Of a DNA stretch of 64,000 nt, positions 1 to 13,057 are shown piece after piece (positions within the stretch are counted from its first letter, which is position 1; the number at the start of each line of letters is the position of its first letter). This DNA is from Choanephora cucurbitarum (lineage: Eukaryota > Mucoromycota > Mucoromycetes > Mucorales > Choanephoraceae), in NCBI GenBank assembly GCA_025331435.1, contig JAIWNI010000002.1:62001-126000 (forward strand), read 5' to 3'. The notes beneath the pieces are model-generated. The model was not told the origin of the DNA. It made no database searches and worked only from the letters and a program-made list of their open reading frames with translations. The position numbers and the translations under genes were made by a program.

Positions 1-1
1 T

Positions 2-1444
2 TGCATGCTATCAAAAATTCAACGGGAGACGCTTCAATATGACTGAGGTAGACGTTTTATTATACAGTGTGCATAAGTGTATATTCCGTTTCATCTTATT
101 GTTATCCATACATATATAGCCAGAGATCAGTCATGCTGTATATATTCGCTCAAACACTATAGAGACTATAACAATAGCATCCAACGCATACCCCTATCTA
201 AATGAGACGCTAAACAAAGACCTACAATCATCTCTTGTACAGCAGCAACAAGAGGAGGCAGAATTACCTACTTGTCCAGTATGTCTCGAGCGATTAGATC
301 AGAGCATCAGTGGTCTACAGAGTATTCAATGTCATCACACAAATCGATGTGATTGTATTAGCAAATGGGGGAAAAGCGATTGTCCTGTATGTCTCTGCTC
401 TTACAAGCCTGTGTTAGTATCAAGCTCAGTTAATGAACACCAACGACAACAAACACCAATGAATTGCAAATGCTTTGAATGCGGATTTACTGAAAGTCTG
501 TGGATCTGTATGGTATGTGGACACATTGGCTGTGGAAGATATCAGGAAGCACATGCGTACGATCATTACATGGAAACAGGTCATCTGTACACGCTTGAAA
601 TCGAAACACAACGCATTTGGGATTATTTGGGTGATTGTTATGTACACCGATTGATACAAAATACAGTGGATGGTGCCCTTGTTGAATTACCTCCCAAATC
701 TCCTCCAACAGATCAAAAAATAGACTCAGTACAGTATTATCAGAATAACTCTCAAAGCAATGATGCTACCATGCAGAAATTGGATCTGAGGCACGATTAT
801 TTTAGACAGTCTGCTATTGGATCAAGCAAGATTACAGGAACAGCAGTTGCGACGGCAACGCCTAGTGTGGACGATATGAGAATGCATAATCTGACTCAAG
901 GAGATGTTCCGGATAACATGGCTGGTGGCAAGCTTGATGCCATGTCCGTTGAATACTCGTATATGCTTACTTCTCAATTGGATTCGCAGCGCATGTATTA
1001 TGAAGAGCAAATAGATGCTATCTTGCACGACATAAAAAACTTGACAGAACAAGCCAAGTCAATACAGGATGAAGTGGAGGGAGCAAAAGCCCAAAGGGTA
1101 GCTCTAATCCAGATAGGAGAGCAATTGGATTCAGAAATAATAGAGTTGAGCAAAGAGAAAGAAAAGGCTGATAAAAGGACTATATCCTTTAAAGACAAAT
1201 ACTCGGCGATGGAGAAAAATTTGAACGAAGAAAGATTGGTAAACTGTTCCGAACTTTGTTGTTAGATAATTGTCATTCTAATTGTTCTTTAAAAAAATAG
1301 TTGACCAAGTCGCTTATGCGAAATAACGAGCTACTAAAGAAGGAGGCCCACGAAAAAGAAGCTACATTTAACGCTTTGACTAAACAAGTGAAGGATTTAA
1401 TGCAAATCTTGGAAACAAAAGAAGATGTGGAGAACAAGAGTTAA
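2..1444 (+). CDS. BRAP2/ETP1-like RING and UBP zinc-finger ubiquitin ligase, 5' end outside the window
   Basis: The visible part reads in family order: end of the RRM-like domain (FNG..FN motif, bases about 3-78), RING finger starting TCPVCLERLD, UBP-type zinc finger (CFECGFTESLWICMVCGHIGCGRYQEAHAYDH split over about residues 20-60 after the RING), then a long coiled coil to the stop. This is the BRAP2 (human) / ETP1 (yeast) architecture, a cytoplasmic ubiquitin-binding E3-type regulator. Two introns fit: about 79-177 and 1239-1300; the last exon is 1301-1444 and stays in phase. One RING ligand looks replaced: in the CHHTNRCDC stretch the position usually His is Arg (345-347). The family is clear; exact first splice site is less so. 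Confidence 0.9.
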
Positions 1445-1949
1445 AATAAAGCATGTAGCTTCATTTCTTTTTGTCAAGTTTGATGAGCAAACTAAACTAA
1501 TGTTTTGTTTACTTTCTGTATGAAACAGAACAAAAGAGACCGAGAAAGAATCATATACAGATTTGCTCATCATAGTCCCTTTCTTCTTGTACGAAACAAT
1601 TGAATTGACAACATTTTTAGTTTAAGCGCTGTACTTCTTTTTTCTTTGCCTCTCGTCTGTATGACGACAAATGGGGTATTGCATAAGTGAGGCAGTGTTA
1701 CACTAAACCTTCTTTAAAGACGGTGTATACAAAGCCCATTCATCATTTAAACGGGGAACAGAACAAGGGTTTTTGAGAGCCTTAAGTAGATAGTACATCA
1801 ATTTTTTTTCTCTAAGAAAAAAATTACTTTAAAAAGGATGAAAAAGAAACAAACAACAATGTACCTGACTGAGTTTGAAGACATGAGAACTGTTAAAGCA
1901 TTGTTTTTTTGGCTTGTTTGCTTTTTTCCTTTTTCATTCACTTAGTGCA
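1445..1949. other. Intergenic spacer, AT-rich
   Basis: No coding signal seen. An AATAAA-like run just after the BRAP2 stop (about 1444-1450) could be its polyadenylation signal. The rest, with pyrimidine tracts just before 1950, is the likely promoter and leader of the downstream kinase. Confidence 0.5.
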
Positions 1950-4870
<2,921 letters not shown>

Positions 4871-4888
4871 ATAACTTCTTTTTTTATT

Positions 4889-5665
4889 CTAACGCCAGGA
4901 ATCTAAATCCTCTGGATTGACAAACACTTTTTCACCATTCTCTCGTATAGTTTCTTTCTTTGTATCTCTTTCCAACGCTCTCCGCATATCTGTTAAGATA
5001 AAATGATTCAATAGCAAGTTCTTTTCCTTATAAGAAATCCATATTTACCAAACGCATCTTCATTCGTATAACCTGCATAATAATTGCGTACTCTTCGATA
5101 GACTGAATAGCCAAGTTTACGATACATATCAATGGCAATCGTATTGGACATTCGGACATAAAGGTCCACGAACCAGCCGTTATATACTTTTTCAGATACC
5201 TGTTCTAATAAGTTCATCATGCCTTCAGCAAGACCCAGACGACGGTACTCAGGCGAAACAGTAATGGCAGTGACATGGCCGTGCCAGTTCTTGCCTGTAC
5301 CCTCTGTCTTGCCCATCACTATTCATCGTGTTCAATTATTTGTCGTCTCTCTTTTTCTCCCTTCTCATTCTGCATATACATACCATAACCCATGAGGCGA
5401 TCATGAGGAGAAACTTGAACACTAAAGAGATCAGGCCAACGAGCCAGATATTGAAGATAGAATGAAATGTTGTACTAAGTTGAGATGAACATGAATATAT
5501 TTGCTTCTACAAAACACGTGTTTCAACTTTACCGTTTCTGTTAAAGGGTCGAGATTACTAGTGAGAATAACGTTAGTTTGAAGCTTATCCATCGAGACAA
5601 GAGGAATCTTACATGTTATTGAACTCAAATAAATCTGTTGCCTTAAAGCGTCTCAATAAACTCAT
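4889..5665 (-). CDS. NAA20: NatB catalytic subunit, N-terminal acetyltransferase NAA20
   Basis: NAA20 acetylates the N-terminal Met of proteins starting Met-Asp/Glu/Asn/Gln, acting on the ribosome with NAA25. Five exons fit with phases that sum to 179 residues plus stop: 5613-5665, 5533-5557, 5384-5474, 5049-5318, 4889-4989 (read right to left). The protein starts MSLLRRFKATDLFEFNN and keeps the diagnostic NLDPLTET, FYLQYLARWPD, WHGHVTAITVSPEYRRLGLA (acetyl-CoA loop R-R-x-G-L-A) and YRKLGYSVYRRV segments, then DAFDMRRALERDTKKET. Length matches human and yeast orthologues. The stop lies 18 bp from the YAK1 stop on the opposite strand, so the 3' ends must overlap. Confidence 0.95.
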
Positions 5666-6369
5666 TGTATAAGTAAATTCAAAAAGAAAAAAGAAAAATT
5701 ATGATACTGAGTACTACAATCTTTTTTTATCATTATTTATTTCAAAAGAGAATGTCTTGCTTCAAAAGAGTTTGAAGCCTTGGAATAGTAATATATGTAC
5801 ATGTTACAGTGTATTTTTTTATAGTTTTTTTTAGCATTAATTACAAGCAGAGAGAACATATTTTTTTTTTACATAATTAGAGTCATTTTTTTTGTGGCAT
5901 TTTTCATAGAGTATGGGAAGAGAGAGGCAAGTAAATCCCAGAAGGCGGTACTTTATCTTGCTTCACTTTTTTTTTTGAGAAAGGGATCTTCTGCTTGATT
6001 CAAGACAGTAACATAAGGTACAATGTGTTACTGAGCAAAGAAAGTAGGCGAGCCATTGTTATGTTTTTGAATTTTTTTTTCTTGGAAGAGTAGAGCGTAC
6101 TTGGCCTTTTCTTCAATAGAAAAGTTGTCCGGGAAACACCAACGGGGAGGTAACACTCAATTGTTCCCCATGAATCAAGAAACGATAGTAAAGCAAGTGA
6201 GAGAATATACAAAAAAAAGGATAAGACAAGGATGTCTTTTATATAGAAAATTGTAACGATTTGTGCAGTCTACAGTTATGTGTGTGTGTAAATTTCATGC
6301 AAAAAAAAATCATCTGCCAAACAAATTCTTTGAATCGACAAACAAAAAACATCAGGTTATGTGAATATT
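5666..6369. other. Spacer: NAA20 promoter and ZNHIT3 3' end
   Basis: About 700 bp, very AT-rich with many T runs. It must contain the NAA20 promoter (right of 5665) and the 3' UTR of the next leftward gene. A 70-codon minus ORF at 6000-6212 has no recognisable similarity or splice context, and I do not call it. Confidence 0.5.
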
Positions 6370-6924
6370 TTAAGCATTATTTTTTTTCTGTTGAATGGAT
6401 TCAAGCTTCTGTTTAAATGTAATGTCCACTAGTAGTTTTGTGAATTCATCAAACTTGGGGTATTCTGCTCGAACTTTGTCTAAATCTTTCTCTGGTGTCT
6501 CTGAGGCATCAATCTTAGTGATAACTTCTCGAAGCTGTGAGTCTTGTAGATACTCGAGAACTTCTTTTGAATAAGATAATTTGGCTAGATCTTCCGGTGT
6601 TAGCCGACTTGGGTCCTCTTCGTCAGGTGGCCCTATTGGCGTGATTTCTTTTCGGGGAGTATGCACTAAAGGGAAAGAATGTGTCAATATTTTGGTTTTG
6701 GAAAATGACATCGATATAGGATAATTGTTTACCGGACTCGTCTTCTGTTATGATTTGCTCACAAGGTATTTCCTTATGCTGTTTGAAACAAACTAAAGAA
6801 CAACTAAGCTACATTGGTGAATTGAGACTTGTTTCTTTAATGGCTTAATAACATACTAAGGTGCTTTGCACTTTGGACATTTGTATTTCGCTTCTTGTTC
6901 TTGACAGACCTTACAGACAACCAT
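6370..6924 (-). CDS. HIT-type zinc-finger protein, ZNHIT3/HIT1-like
   Basis: ZNHIT3/Hit1 proteins bind the Rsa1/NUFIP scaffold and help assemble box C/D snoRNPs. Three exons in phase (6857-6924, 6733-6803, 6370-6665) give 144 residues, close to human ZNHIT3. The N-terminal zf-HIT is complete once the first intron (6804-6856) is removed: CKVCQEQEAKYKCPKC, then APYCSLVCFKQHKEIPC. A Pro/Glu-rich linker leads to a C-terminal helical domain (LEYLQDSQLREVI, then EYPKFDEFTKLLVDIT) like the ZNHIT3 C-terminal helical region. The ATG at 6924 is the only start before the first zinc ligand. Confidence 0.85.
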
Positions 6925-7377
6925 AAGGAAATAGAGAAAAAAGGATAATTTATAGAAAAAAAAAAGAGGGTAGAAAATAAATAGCATAACAGCCAATTAT
7001 AGTAGTGAGCTCCACTCGAGATTTGAAATTCATTCTGAGCAAGTTTGAGTAAGCTAATAATTGTTAGTTCGACAGCACTGAACTCTATCCCATAACAAAT
7101 TGCACTATGGACAAACGATTTATTCCCCTTTTTCTTTAAATGGAAAAGTGCTTTTCAAGCTTGATTTCATTGTCTATAAGTAGCTGCATTGACAATAGAA
7201 AGGGTTCTACCATGCATTAAGTTAGAAAGAGAGAAAAAGGATTAGTAGTCACGATGTCTAATTTTTTGTGTGTGAATTAGGTGAGATTGTCTAACGCCTC
7301 AATTTTTGACAAGTCTCCCCTCCCTCTACCGCTTGTTATATTTTTTCTTTTTCACTTTATAGAGAGATATATACAAC
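6925..7377. promoter_or_regulatory. Bidirectional promoter region of ZNHIT3-like and RRP15
   Basis: Two nucleolar-assembly genes start on either side of this 453 bp spacer and are read outward. No coding potential is visible. The right edge carries a pyrimidine-rich leader (about 7315-7365) just before the RRP15 ATG. Individual transcription factor sites cannot be assigned by eye. Confidence 0.6.
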
Positions 7378-8225
7378 ATGGCAGCCAAAAAGCAGATCAA
7401 AAAACAGTCCTCAACCAAAGAAGAGATCGAAGTTGTTCCCAAGAAGACAGTGAATTTTCCTCAAAAGGTACAGAAGAAGAGAAAGACACCTGCAGAGCCT
7501 ACTCTAGAACAAGAGAATTCGGCAGAAGAGGAGGATGAAGAGGAGAAGGATAGTGAGGATGAGAGTATGGATGAAGATGAAGATGAAGATGCCGATGTAG
7601 AAGAAAGCGAGGATGATGACGACGACATGGATCTTGATAATGAAGGTATTCATAGACATGTGAAACACGCCCAAGATCACAAAACAGAATTTAAACCCGA
7701 TTTCCGTAGAAGTGAAGCAGCCAAAGAAATACAGTTCAGAAGCATTTTCAGATGCTATGACTAAGATCCTGGCTAGTTCATTAAGTGGTTCTGATAAAAA
7801 GGTACTGAAAGATAGAGATGAATCCTCAATATAGCAATTCTCCTGGAAAAGCTGATCTTGTCTTTTCAATCTATTAGCAACCCATTTTGGCGAGGTCAAA
7901 AGGTGTAGAAAGAAAAATTGAAGATGAGAAGTTGGATCACAAGGCACGTAAGATTCTCTCTGCTCAAAAGAAAGCATTGAAGGAAAAGGGCCGTGTTATC
8001 CCTGATTACACCACATTTGATTATGAAAAGGGATTAAGAAAGGTGGCTACAAGAGGTGTTGTCAAGTTGTTTAATGCTATTCGTACTCAACAAAAGGTGA
8101 CCGAGGTTGCTGTTGACAGGGCCGCCAGCACTCGTAAGACACGTGTAGCAATAGAAAAGGCAAAAGATGTGTCCACTATGTCAAAGTCTAGCTTTTTGGA
8201 TCTATTAAAAACTGGACAGAAATAA
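7378..8225 (+). CDS. RRP15: Ribosomal RNA processing protein 15 (RRP15)
   Basis: RRP15 is a nucleolar factor of the pre-60S particle, needed for 27S pre-rRNA processing. Three exons (7378-7645, 7740-7801, 7878-8225) keep phase and give 225 residues. The N-terminal third is a Lys-rich start followed by a long Asp/Glu run, as in the family. The conserved core begins at AFSDAMTKILASSL, then PILARSKGVERKI, GRVIPDYTTFDYEKGLRKVATRGVVKLFNAI (cited in parts), and ends SKSSFLDLLKTGQK. Reading without the first intron (7646-7739) would run into a stop at 7764, so the intron is needed. Confidence 0.9.
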
Positions 8226-9900
8226 GTTTCATTTTACCCTCCCTTTCATTTTTCATTTCACACTCTCTTTAACACATATACACGCTTATACATATTATTT
8301 TTTTTTTGATTATTCACATCCATTTCTTAAGTTTCATCTAAACCAACCATAGTAAATACATAATAAATGATTTTCTCTCTCTATCTGAGAAAAAGTAGCC
8401 AATTTTTGTTGTCGTTGTTTAGTCGTTTCAATAGAAAGTCAAAGGCAAATGAGACATAATATCTCTACTGACTTCCAAGTTGTAGTTGATAAATTACCAG
8501 GGCATCAAAGCTTCTACTGAAACTAAAAAGAATGAAGGGCCTAACGAAAATCATCTCTGCTGTCTAATTCAACCTCTTTATTGGCCGTATAAAAAGAAAT
8601 TGAAGCCCTTATTTCGAACAACAAACTTTCTTTAAAAGCAAAACGATCAGAATCAAGTTTAGTGTACTAATTTTTGAGGAAATCATATGGACAAAGTAGT
8701 AGGCAGACACTACACCTAAATCCTAGAGTGTCCTTTTACCTTATTTCTTTTTGCAAATTTTAAGGAAACACGACAGCAACAAATTCTTCTCCTGTCGTAT
8801 TAGTGCTACAAGAAGAGAAAGAGACTTCATGTTTTAGCTTTTCTTCAAATCCATTCATGTGTTTCTTGAGCCAGGTTCTTGGTTTGTCAAATAAAGTTAT
8901 TTCGCCCTCTTTTCCTGTCTTATTTGACAGGTACACAGAAAAAAATTCTTCTAAATGACTGACAAATCAAGGAAATTTTTGTTCTGTCAACTATTATAGA
9001 AACATACAATGAAGTGCTATAAAATATCATAGAGTCAAATTTAGCCTTCCTTGTATGTTGTTTATTCTCTATCTAATAGACCGTTTTATCCAACAGTATT
9101 TTCTTGTGTGCAAAGACCAGTTTACCCATACTTTCATAAATCTCACCCCTATTTTTTTTTTCACTTTTCCATATTTCCTTTTTAAGAAGTCGCCAAACCA
9201 ACTTGAATGTAGTCTTTTTTTTTCTTTTACAAAAAATCAACCTATATTCCTTCCTACTTATCTTTCATTCCAACCGAAGCAGTATTTCTTTATGATTTTG
9301 TCTGTTTTACTATTCTCTCACTTTACTTATCAGAAAAAAAAGTATTTCTTTTGAACCAGTAAAAAGCTTGTGTAACATAAACAAACCCCTTCTTTTAAGC
9401 ACAGACAAACTTTATTTTTCTTTTCTAAACAATAAGGAAAGAAGACTCAATGAGGTTCTTGCTTCTTTTCCTAATTCATGACATAGTTTCTGTTTTTTAT
9501 AAAGCACGAAAAGCTTATAGCATTTGGGTAAAGCAGAGGGAGATAGCAAATCCCAAAAATGAGAGAAAAAGTGAATATTTGTATGTTTCAGATCTGACTT
9601 TTAAAACTGTCAATTTCTGCATGAGAGAGAGAAAAAAAAAGAGAGATCGACAAAAAAAGAAAGAGAGAGAGGTTTATCAATTACTAGGTGCACTACAACA
9701 AAGTGTTATGGAAACACGTCATTTCACAAACCAATTATTTGCATTAATCGCAAAGATAAAGAAAGGGCAAAGGGCCAAAAAAGGAAAAGACTTTGAAAGA
9801 AAAAGAGATAGAGAGAGAAAAAAAAATAGTATATTGATTGCAAGTATTCTGTTCGCTTTCTTCCTTTTTTCTTTCTCCCTCTCTACATTACTGCGTTACA
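8226..9900. other. Gene-poor AT-rich spacer
   Basis: About 1.7 kb with no supportable gene. Plus-frame ORFs at 9055-9354 and 9450-10055 are made of T-rich or purine-rich low-complexity DNA and lack homology signals. A strongly purine-rich stretch (GAGA and poly-A runs, about 9620-9830) lies directly upstream of the alanine-rich gene and may be its promoter or leader. Confidence 0.5.
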
Positions 9901-10614
9901 ATGTACAGTCAAAACCGCTTACAGCACTTGAAAGCTATCATCAAGATCAGTATGAAGAAAGTCGTCCAGAAGAGGAAGAGTTCGAAAGAAGTCCCTCTTC
10001 GCATCAACTTGCTTGCGAGACATGTGTGGAGGGATGCAGCAAGAGAGAAAGATGAAATTCTGGATTCTCTTGCTGCCTCTTCTTCTTCTGGATCACCTCT
10101 TGTTCCCGCCCCTGCTGCCTCTATTCCTGCTGCCAAAGCTGCCGCTGCTGCTTCTTCTGTCGCCTCGTCCATTGCTACCACAGCCTCTTTTGCTGCTAAT
10201 AAAGGCGTTCCAGCACCTTATGCTTCTGCTGTCGCTATCGCTGTTGCCGCCTCTACTGCCGCTTCTGCTTCTGCTGCCGCTGCCTCTACTGTTGCCACTG
10301 CCGTAGCTTCTGCTGCAACCACCACTGCTTCTGTTGGTATTGCCAATGTTGTTGCTTCTGCTGCAACCACCGCTGCCACCGCTGCCGCCACTGCTGCTGC
10401 TGCTGTACGTGCAGCCTTTTTTGCCACTTCTCCTGCTCAAGCAGCTAACGCCGTTGATGATGCTGCTCGTGCTGCTGCTGCTGCTGCCAATGCCACTACC
10501 GCTGCTGTCGCCTTTGCTCGTACCTTGCCTTCTCCTGCTCCTCGTATAGGCAAAAGGGAAAGAGATGAAGAAGAGGGTGAAATGCCTCAAAGAAGAAAAA
10601 GAAGAAGAATGTAG
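9901..10614 (+). CDS. Alanine-rich protein with conserved basic N-terminal head (paralogue of 12258-12659)
   Basis: I do not recognise this family. The start at 9901 is chosen because the paralogue at 12258 starts at the same place (MYSQNRLQHL against MNNQDRLQHL). Residues 1 to about 60 are a basic helical head (SMKKVVQKRKSSKEVPLRIN, then WRDAAREKDEILDSLAAS) that is nearly identical in the other copy. Residues about 60-210 are Ala/Ser/Thr/Val rich, encoded by mixed GCT, GCC and GCA codons, so it is not a pure triplet expansion. The end is acidic then strongly basic (KRERDEEEGEMPQRRKRRRM), a probable nuclear localisation signal. About 237 residues, no introns seen. Role unknown; DNA or chromatin binding is only a guess from the charge pattern. 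Confidence 0.6.
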   Translation: MYSQNRLQHLKAIIKISMKKVVQKRKSSKEVPLRINLLARHVWRDAAREKDEILDSLAASSSSGSPLVPAPAASIPAAKAAAAASSVASSIATTASFAANKGVPAPYASAVAIAVAASTAASASAAAASTVATAVASAATTTASVGIANVVASAATTAATAAATAAAAVRAAFFATSPAQAANAVDDAARAAAAAANATTAAVAFARTLPSPAPRIGKRERDEEEGEMPQRRKRRRM

Positions 10615-10616
10615 TC

Positions 10617-10945
10617 TCTCCCTGTCTCTGTTTGTTTGTCTGTGTGCTGTTCCTCGTCGTCTATGTGTCTCTGTTTGTCGTCTGTTGTCTGTCGTCTGTC
10701 GTCTGTCGTTGCCTGTCGTCTGTCGTTGCCTGTCGTTGCCTGTCGTTGCCTGTCGTTGCCTGTCGTTGCCTGTCGTTGCCTGTCGTTGCCTGTCGTTGCC
10801 TGTCGTTGCCTGTCGTTACCTGTCGTTGTGCGTCTATGTGCTGTCTGTCGTTGTTTGTCTGTGTGCTGTCTCTCGTCGTCTGTGTGTCTCTGTGTGTCGT
10901 CTGTCTGTAGTCTGTCTGTAGTCTGTCTGTAGTCTGTCTGTTTCT
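10617..10945. repeat. TGTC-rich minisatellite with ten TGTCGTTGCC decamers
   Basis: Directly after the alanine-rich stop the sequence is built from CTGTC/TGTCG words. The core 10721-10820 is ten consecutive 10 bp units TGTCGTTGCC (the tenth reads TGTCGTTACC). The right flank has an 11 bp unit with TGTCTGTAGTC repeated about three times (about 10900-10940). ORFs that cross it in all frames are consequences of a repeat whose length is not a multiple of three. Confidence 0.95.
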
Positions 10946-12257
10946 TTTCATTTATACCTTATTACATATATTTATTTGCATTCTTACTTGTATTTTTATT
11001 GTAGTTTTATTCATTATTCTTTTATTATCTATTAAAATATGCTTGTTATATTTTGTAATCTTGTCTTAGTTTGCTGATTCCTTTGGAGATTCTCTTCTTT
11101 CACTACAAAGAGTATAAATAGCATCTATCAGAACACTTGTGTCTGTGCTTTGTTATCAAGCAGGAAAGGAATACACGAGTCTCTTTCTCAGTACCTATTG
11201 TAGAGTCAAAATGTGTAGCAAGACATGAAATGAGAAATGCGTTTTTTGAACGAAAGAGATGACAACTGGAAGCAAGAGCTTCACTGTGAATGACATCTTG
11301 CAAAACCATGTTTACACTTAAGGCTGCCGGTTCAGTTTTCTTTACGATATTTACTATGGCTGACAGAGCATTTAGGAATAAATATGCTGAACTTGACTGC
11401 ATTAGAAGTTGGAAGATTCTGTAAGACGATTCATAGCCTTGGGCTGATCTCAAGAATCAAGTCAATGTCGTAGATTCGGCTGATGTCAAAGTATAGCAAC
11501 AAGCTTTCACGTCTCAAGTTCTTTGTTTGTTCTATAATAACACGCATCAGTAAGAAAGTCAGAGTACATATCTGTGGTTTATATTAGTTTGTGTTGCAAA
11601 TGACTTATTCCAGTAGTGGTAGTCTAAAGACTATCAGTATTCCGCCTTCTGTTGGAAGTGTAGATCTGTTGGACCGGAATACAGATTGAAGCGTCTAAGA
11701 GTGTTTGTGGTCTGTTCAATACCCTTCTCACTTAGAATACATATACTTGATTCTAAGCCCTGAAGGGTGATGGATGATGGCATTTCAGCCAGACACAGCA
11801 CCCAATTTCTTGACCAATCAGAAGTCTAGTAATTTTTATCATTGATGCATTTCAACGACAAACAACTATTTCTTTTTTCTTCTCTTTCTTTTCTTCTTTT
11901 AATCATATCTGAACTTGTTGCAGGTAACAAAAACAATAGAGGCGAACATATTGAGTAGTCATTGATGTCTATCCATCAGTTTGACACAGATTATTCTATT
12001 CTGGTTTCTTCTGACTTTAGTGCCAAACAGGAGAAAAGGGATTTGCACAAAAGAGAGAGAGAGAGACAAGCAAAGGTAAAGCAAATTGTTACCGTTGACT
12101 AACTGAAGGCGACTTGCTAACTTTTTATTGTCATACTAGTACTCTCTTCTCTCTACTGAAAATCAAGCTCTAGATTTCAATCTAGTGAAATACAAGGGAA
12201 AAGGGAGCTAGACGGACTGATCCACCTTTCCTTTCTTTCTGTATTGCTTACTTTGCT
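10946..12257. other. Spacer between the paired paralogues; one unassigned minus ORF
   Basis: About 1.3 kb. A 116-codon minus ORF (11103-11453) has normal amino-acid composition but no domain I recognise and no clear upstream exon, so it is only a possibility. The rest is AT-rich with a GAGAGA run near 12050 and a pyrimidine-rich leader before the ATG at 12258. Confidence 0.4.
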
Positions 12258-12659
12258 ATGAACAATCAAGACCGCTTACAACACTTGCAAGCCATCATCA
12301 AGACCAGCATGAAGAAAGTTGTCCAGAAGAGGAAGAATTCGAAAGAAGTCCCTCTTCGCATCAACCTGCTTGCGAGAAATGTGTGGAGGGACGCAGCAAG
12401 AGAGAAAGATGAAATTCTGGATTCTCTTGCTGCCTCTTCTGGATCGTCTTTTGGTCTCCATTCTGCAACCACTGTTTCATTTCTGGTTGCTACTCTTTTT
12501 GGAATCTCAAGTCATCTCGTTTTTTGCCTGCTATTCGCTATCGTCTATGGCTGTTTTTGTTCAGATAATAAAGTCTGTTTTATAACCTTGGTATACTTGG
12601 TATTGCTGATAAAAGATGCAAAGCAAAAAGTAACCTGTTCTATCAGTAATGCCCAATAA
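12258..12659 (+). CDS. Second copy of the basic-head family, with a hydrophobic tail
   Basis: The first 57 residues match the head of the gene at 9901 almost exactly (NRLQHLKAIIK against DRLQHLQAIIK; KEVPLRINLLARNVWRDAA; EILDSLAASSGS). After that the alanine-rich part is absent. The frame instead continues into a hydrophobic stretch (ATTVSFLVATLFGISSHLVF, then LLFAIVYGCF) that could span a membrane or could simply be read-through into unrelated DNA after a truncated duplication. 133 residues. No basic tail. Function unknown; possibly a decaying copy. Confidence 0.45.
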   Translation: MNNQDRLQHLQAIIKTSMKKVVQKRKNSKEVPLRINLLARNVWRDAAREKDEILDSLAASSGSSFGLHSATTVSFLVATLFGISSHLVFCLLFAIVYGCFCSDNKVCFITLVYLVLLIKDAKQKVTCSISNAQ

Positions 12660-13057
12660 ACCACATGTATCAGTCAATATGACAATTGGAAAAAGGCCCC
12701 TTAATGTCTGGAAGTGTGGTATGTTTGAATTTAATAGCTTCCTTTTATGACTAAATAAAATAATAGCAGTGAAATCTTAAATCTGTTTAAATGTTCTAAA
12801 GTGGAAGCGATCAAACATATATACTTTGCAGTATTGAGCGCCTATTAAGAAAGCTAACTTATTCTTCAAGAAGCTCCCGAACCACCTTTTAATTCATTGC
12901 ATTCTTCTTCTTTACCTTTCACTTTCAACTAAAAGAAATGCTTGCACCTATCTTTCTAAAGAAGCAAGTTGTAAACTGTTTCATCGTAATTTTCTTTCTT
13001 CAGATCCATAAAAAGGGTACAAGAGACAATTAAAAAGAAAAAGATAAAAAGCTTCGT
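12660..13057. other. AT-rich spacer, convergent 3' ends
   Basis: About 400 bp between the stop of the short family copy and the stop of the leftward nucleotidyltransferase. No ORF or repeat of note. Confidence 0.4.

Noticed and set aside
6000..6212. Minus ORF with a hydrophobic start (MYILSLALLSFLDSW)
   Set aside because: T-rich DNA gives such frames by chance; no splice partner or family.
7504..7977. 157-codon minus ORF across RRP15
   Set aside because: It is the antisense of the acidic repeat and core of RRP15 and has no similarity of its own.
9450..10055. Basic 201-codon ORF upstream of the alanine-rich gene
   Set aside because: Lys/Arg content comes from purine-rich DNA (GAGA and poly-A runs), and it overlaps the supported start at 9901 in another frame.
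10093..10590. Serine/glycine-rich minus ORF and leucine/proline-rich plus ORF over the alanine-rich gene
   Set aside because: Shadow frames of GCN-rich coding sequence; the alanine frame is supported by the paralogue at 12258.
10632..10951. Cysteine/valine-rich ORFs in all plus frames and a Gln/Arg/Thr-rich minus ORF
   Set aside because: They are translations of the TGTC-type minisatellite; a 10 bp unit leaves every frame open. No start context or similarity.
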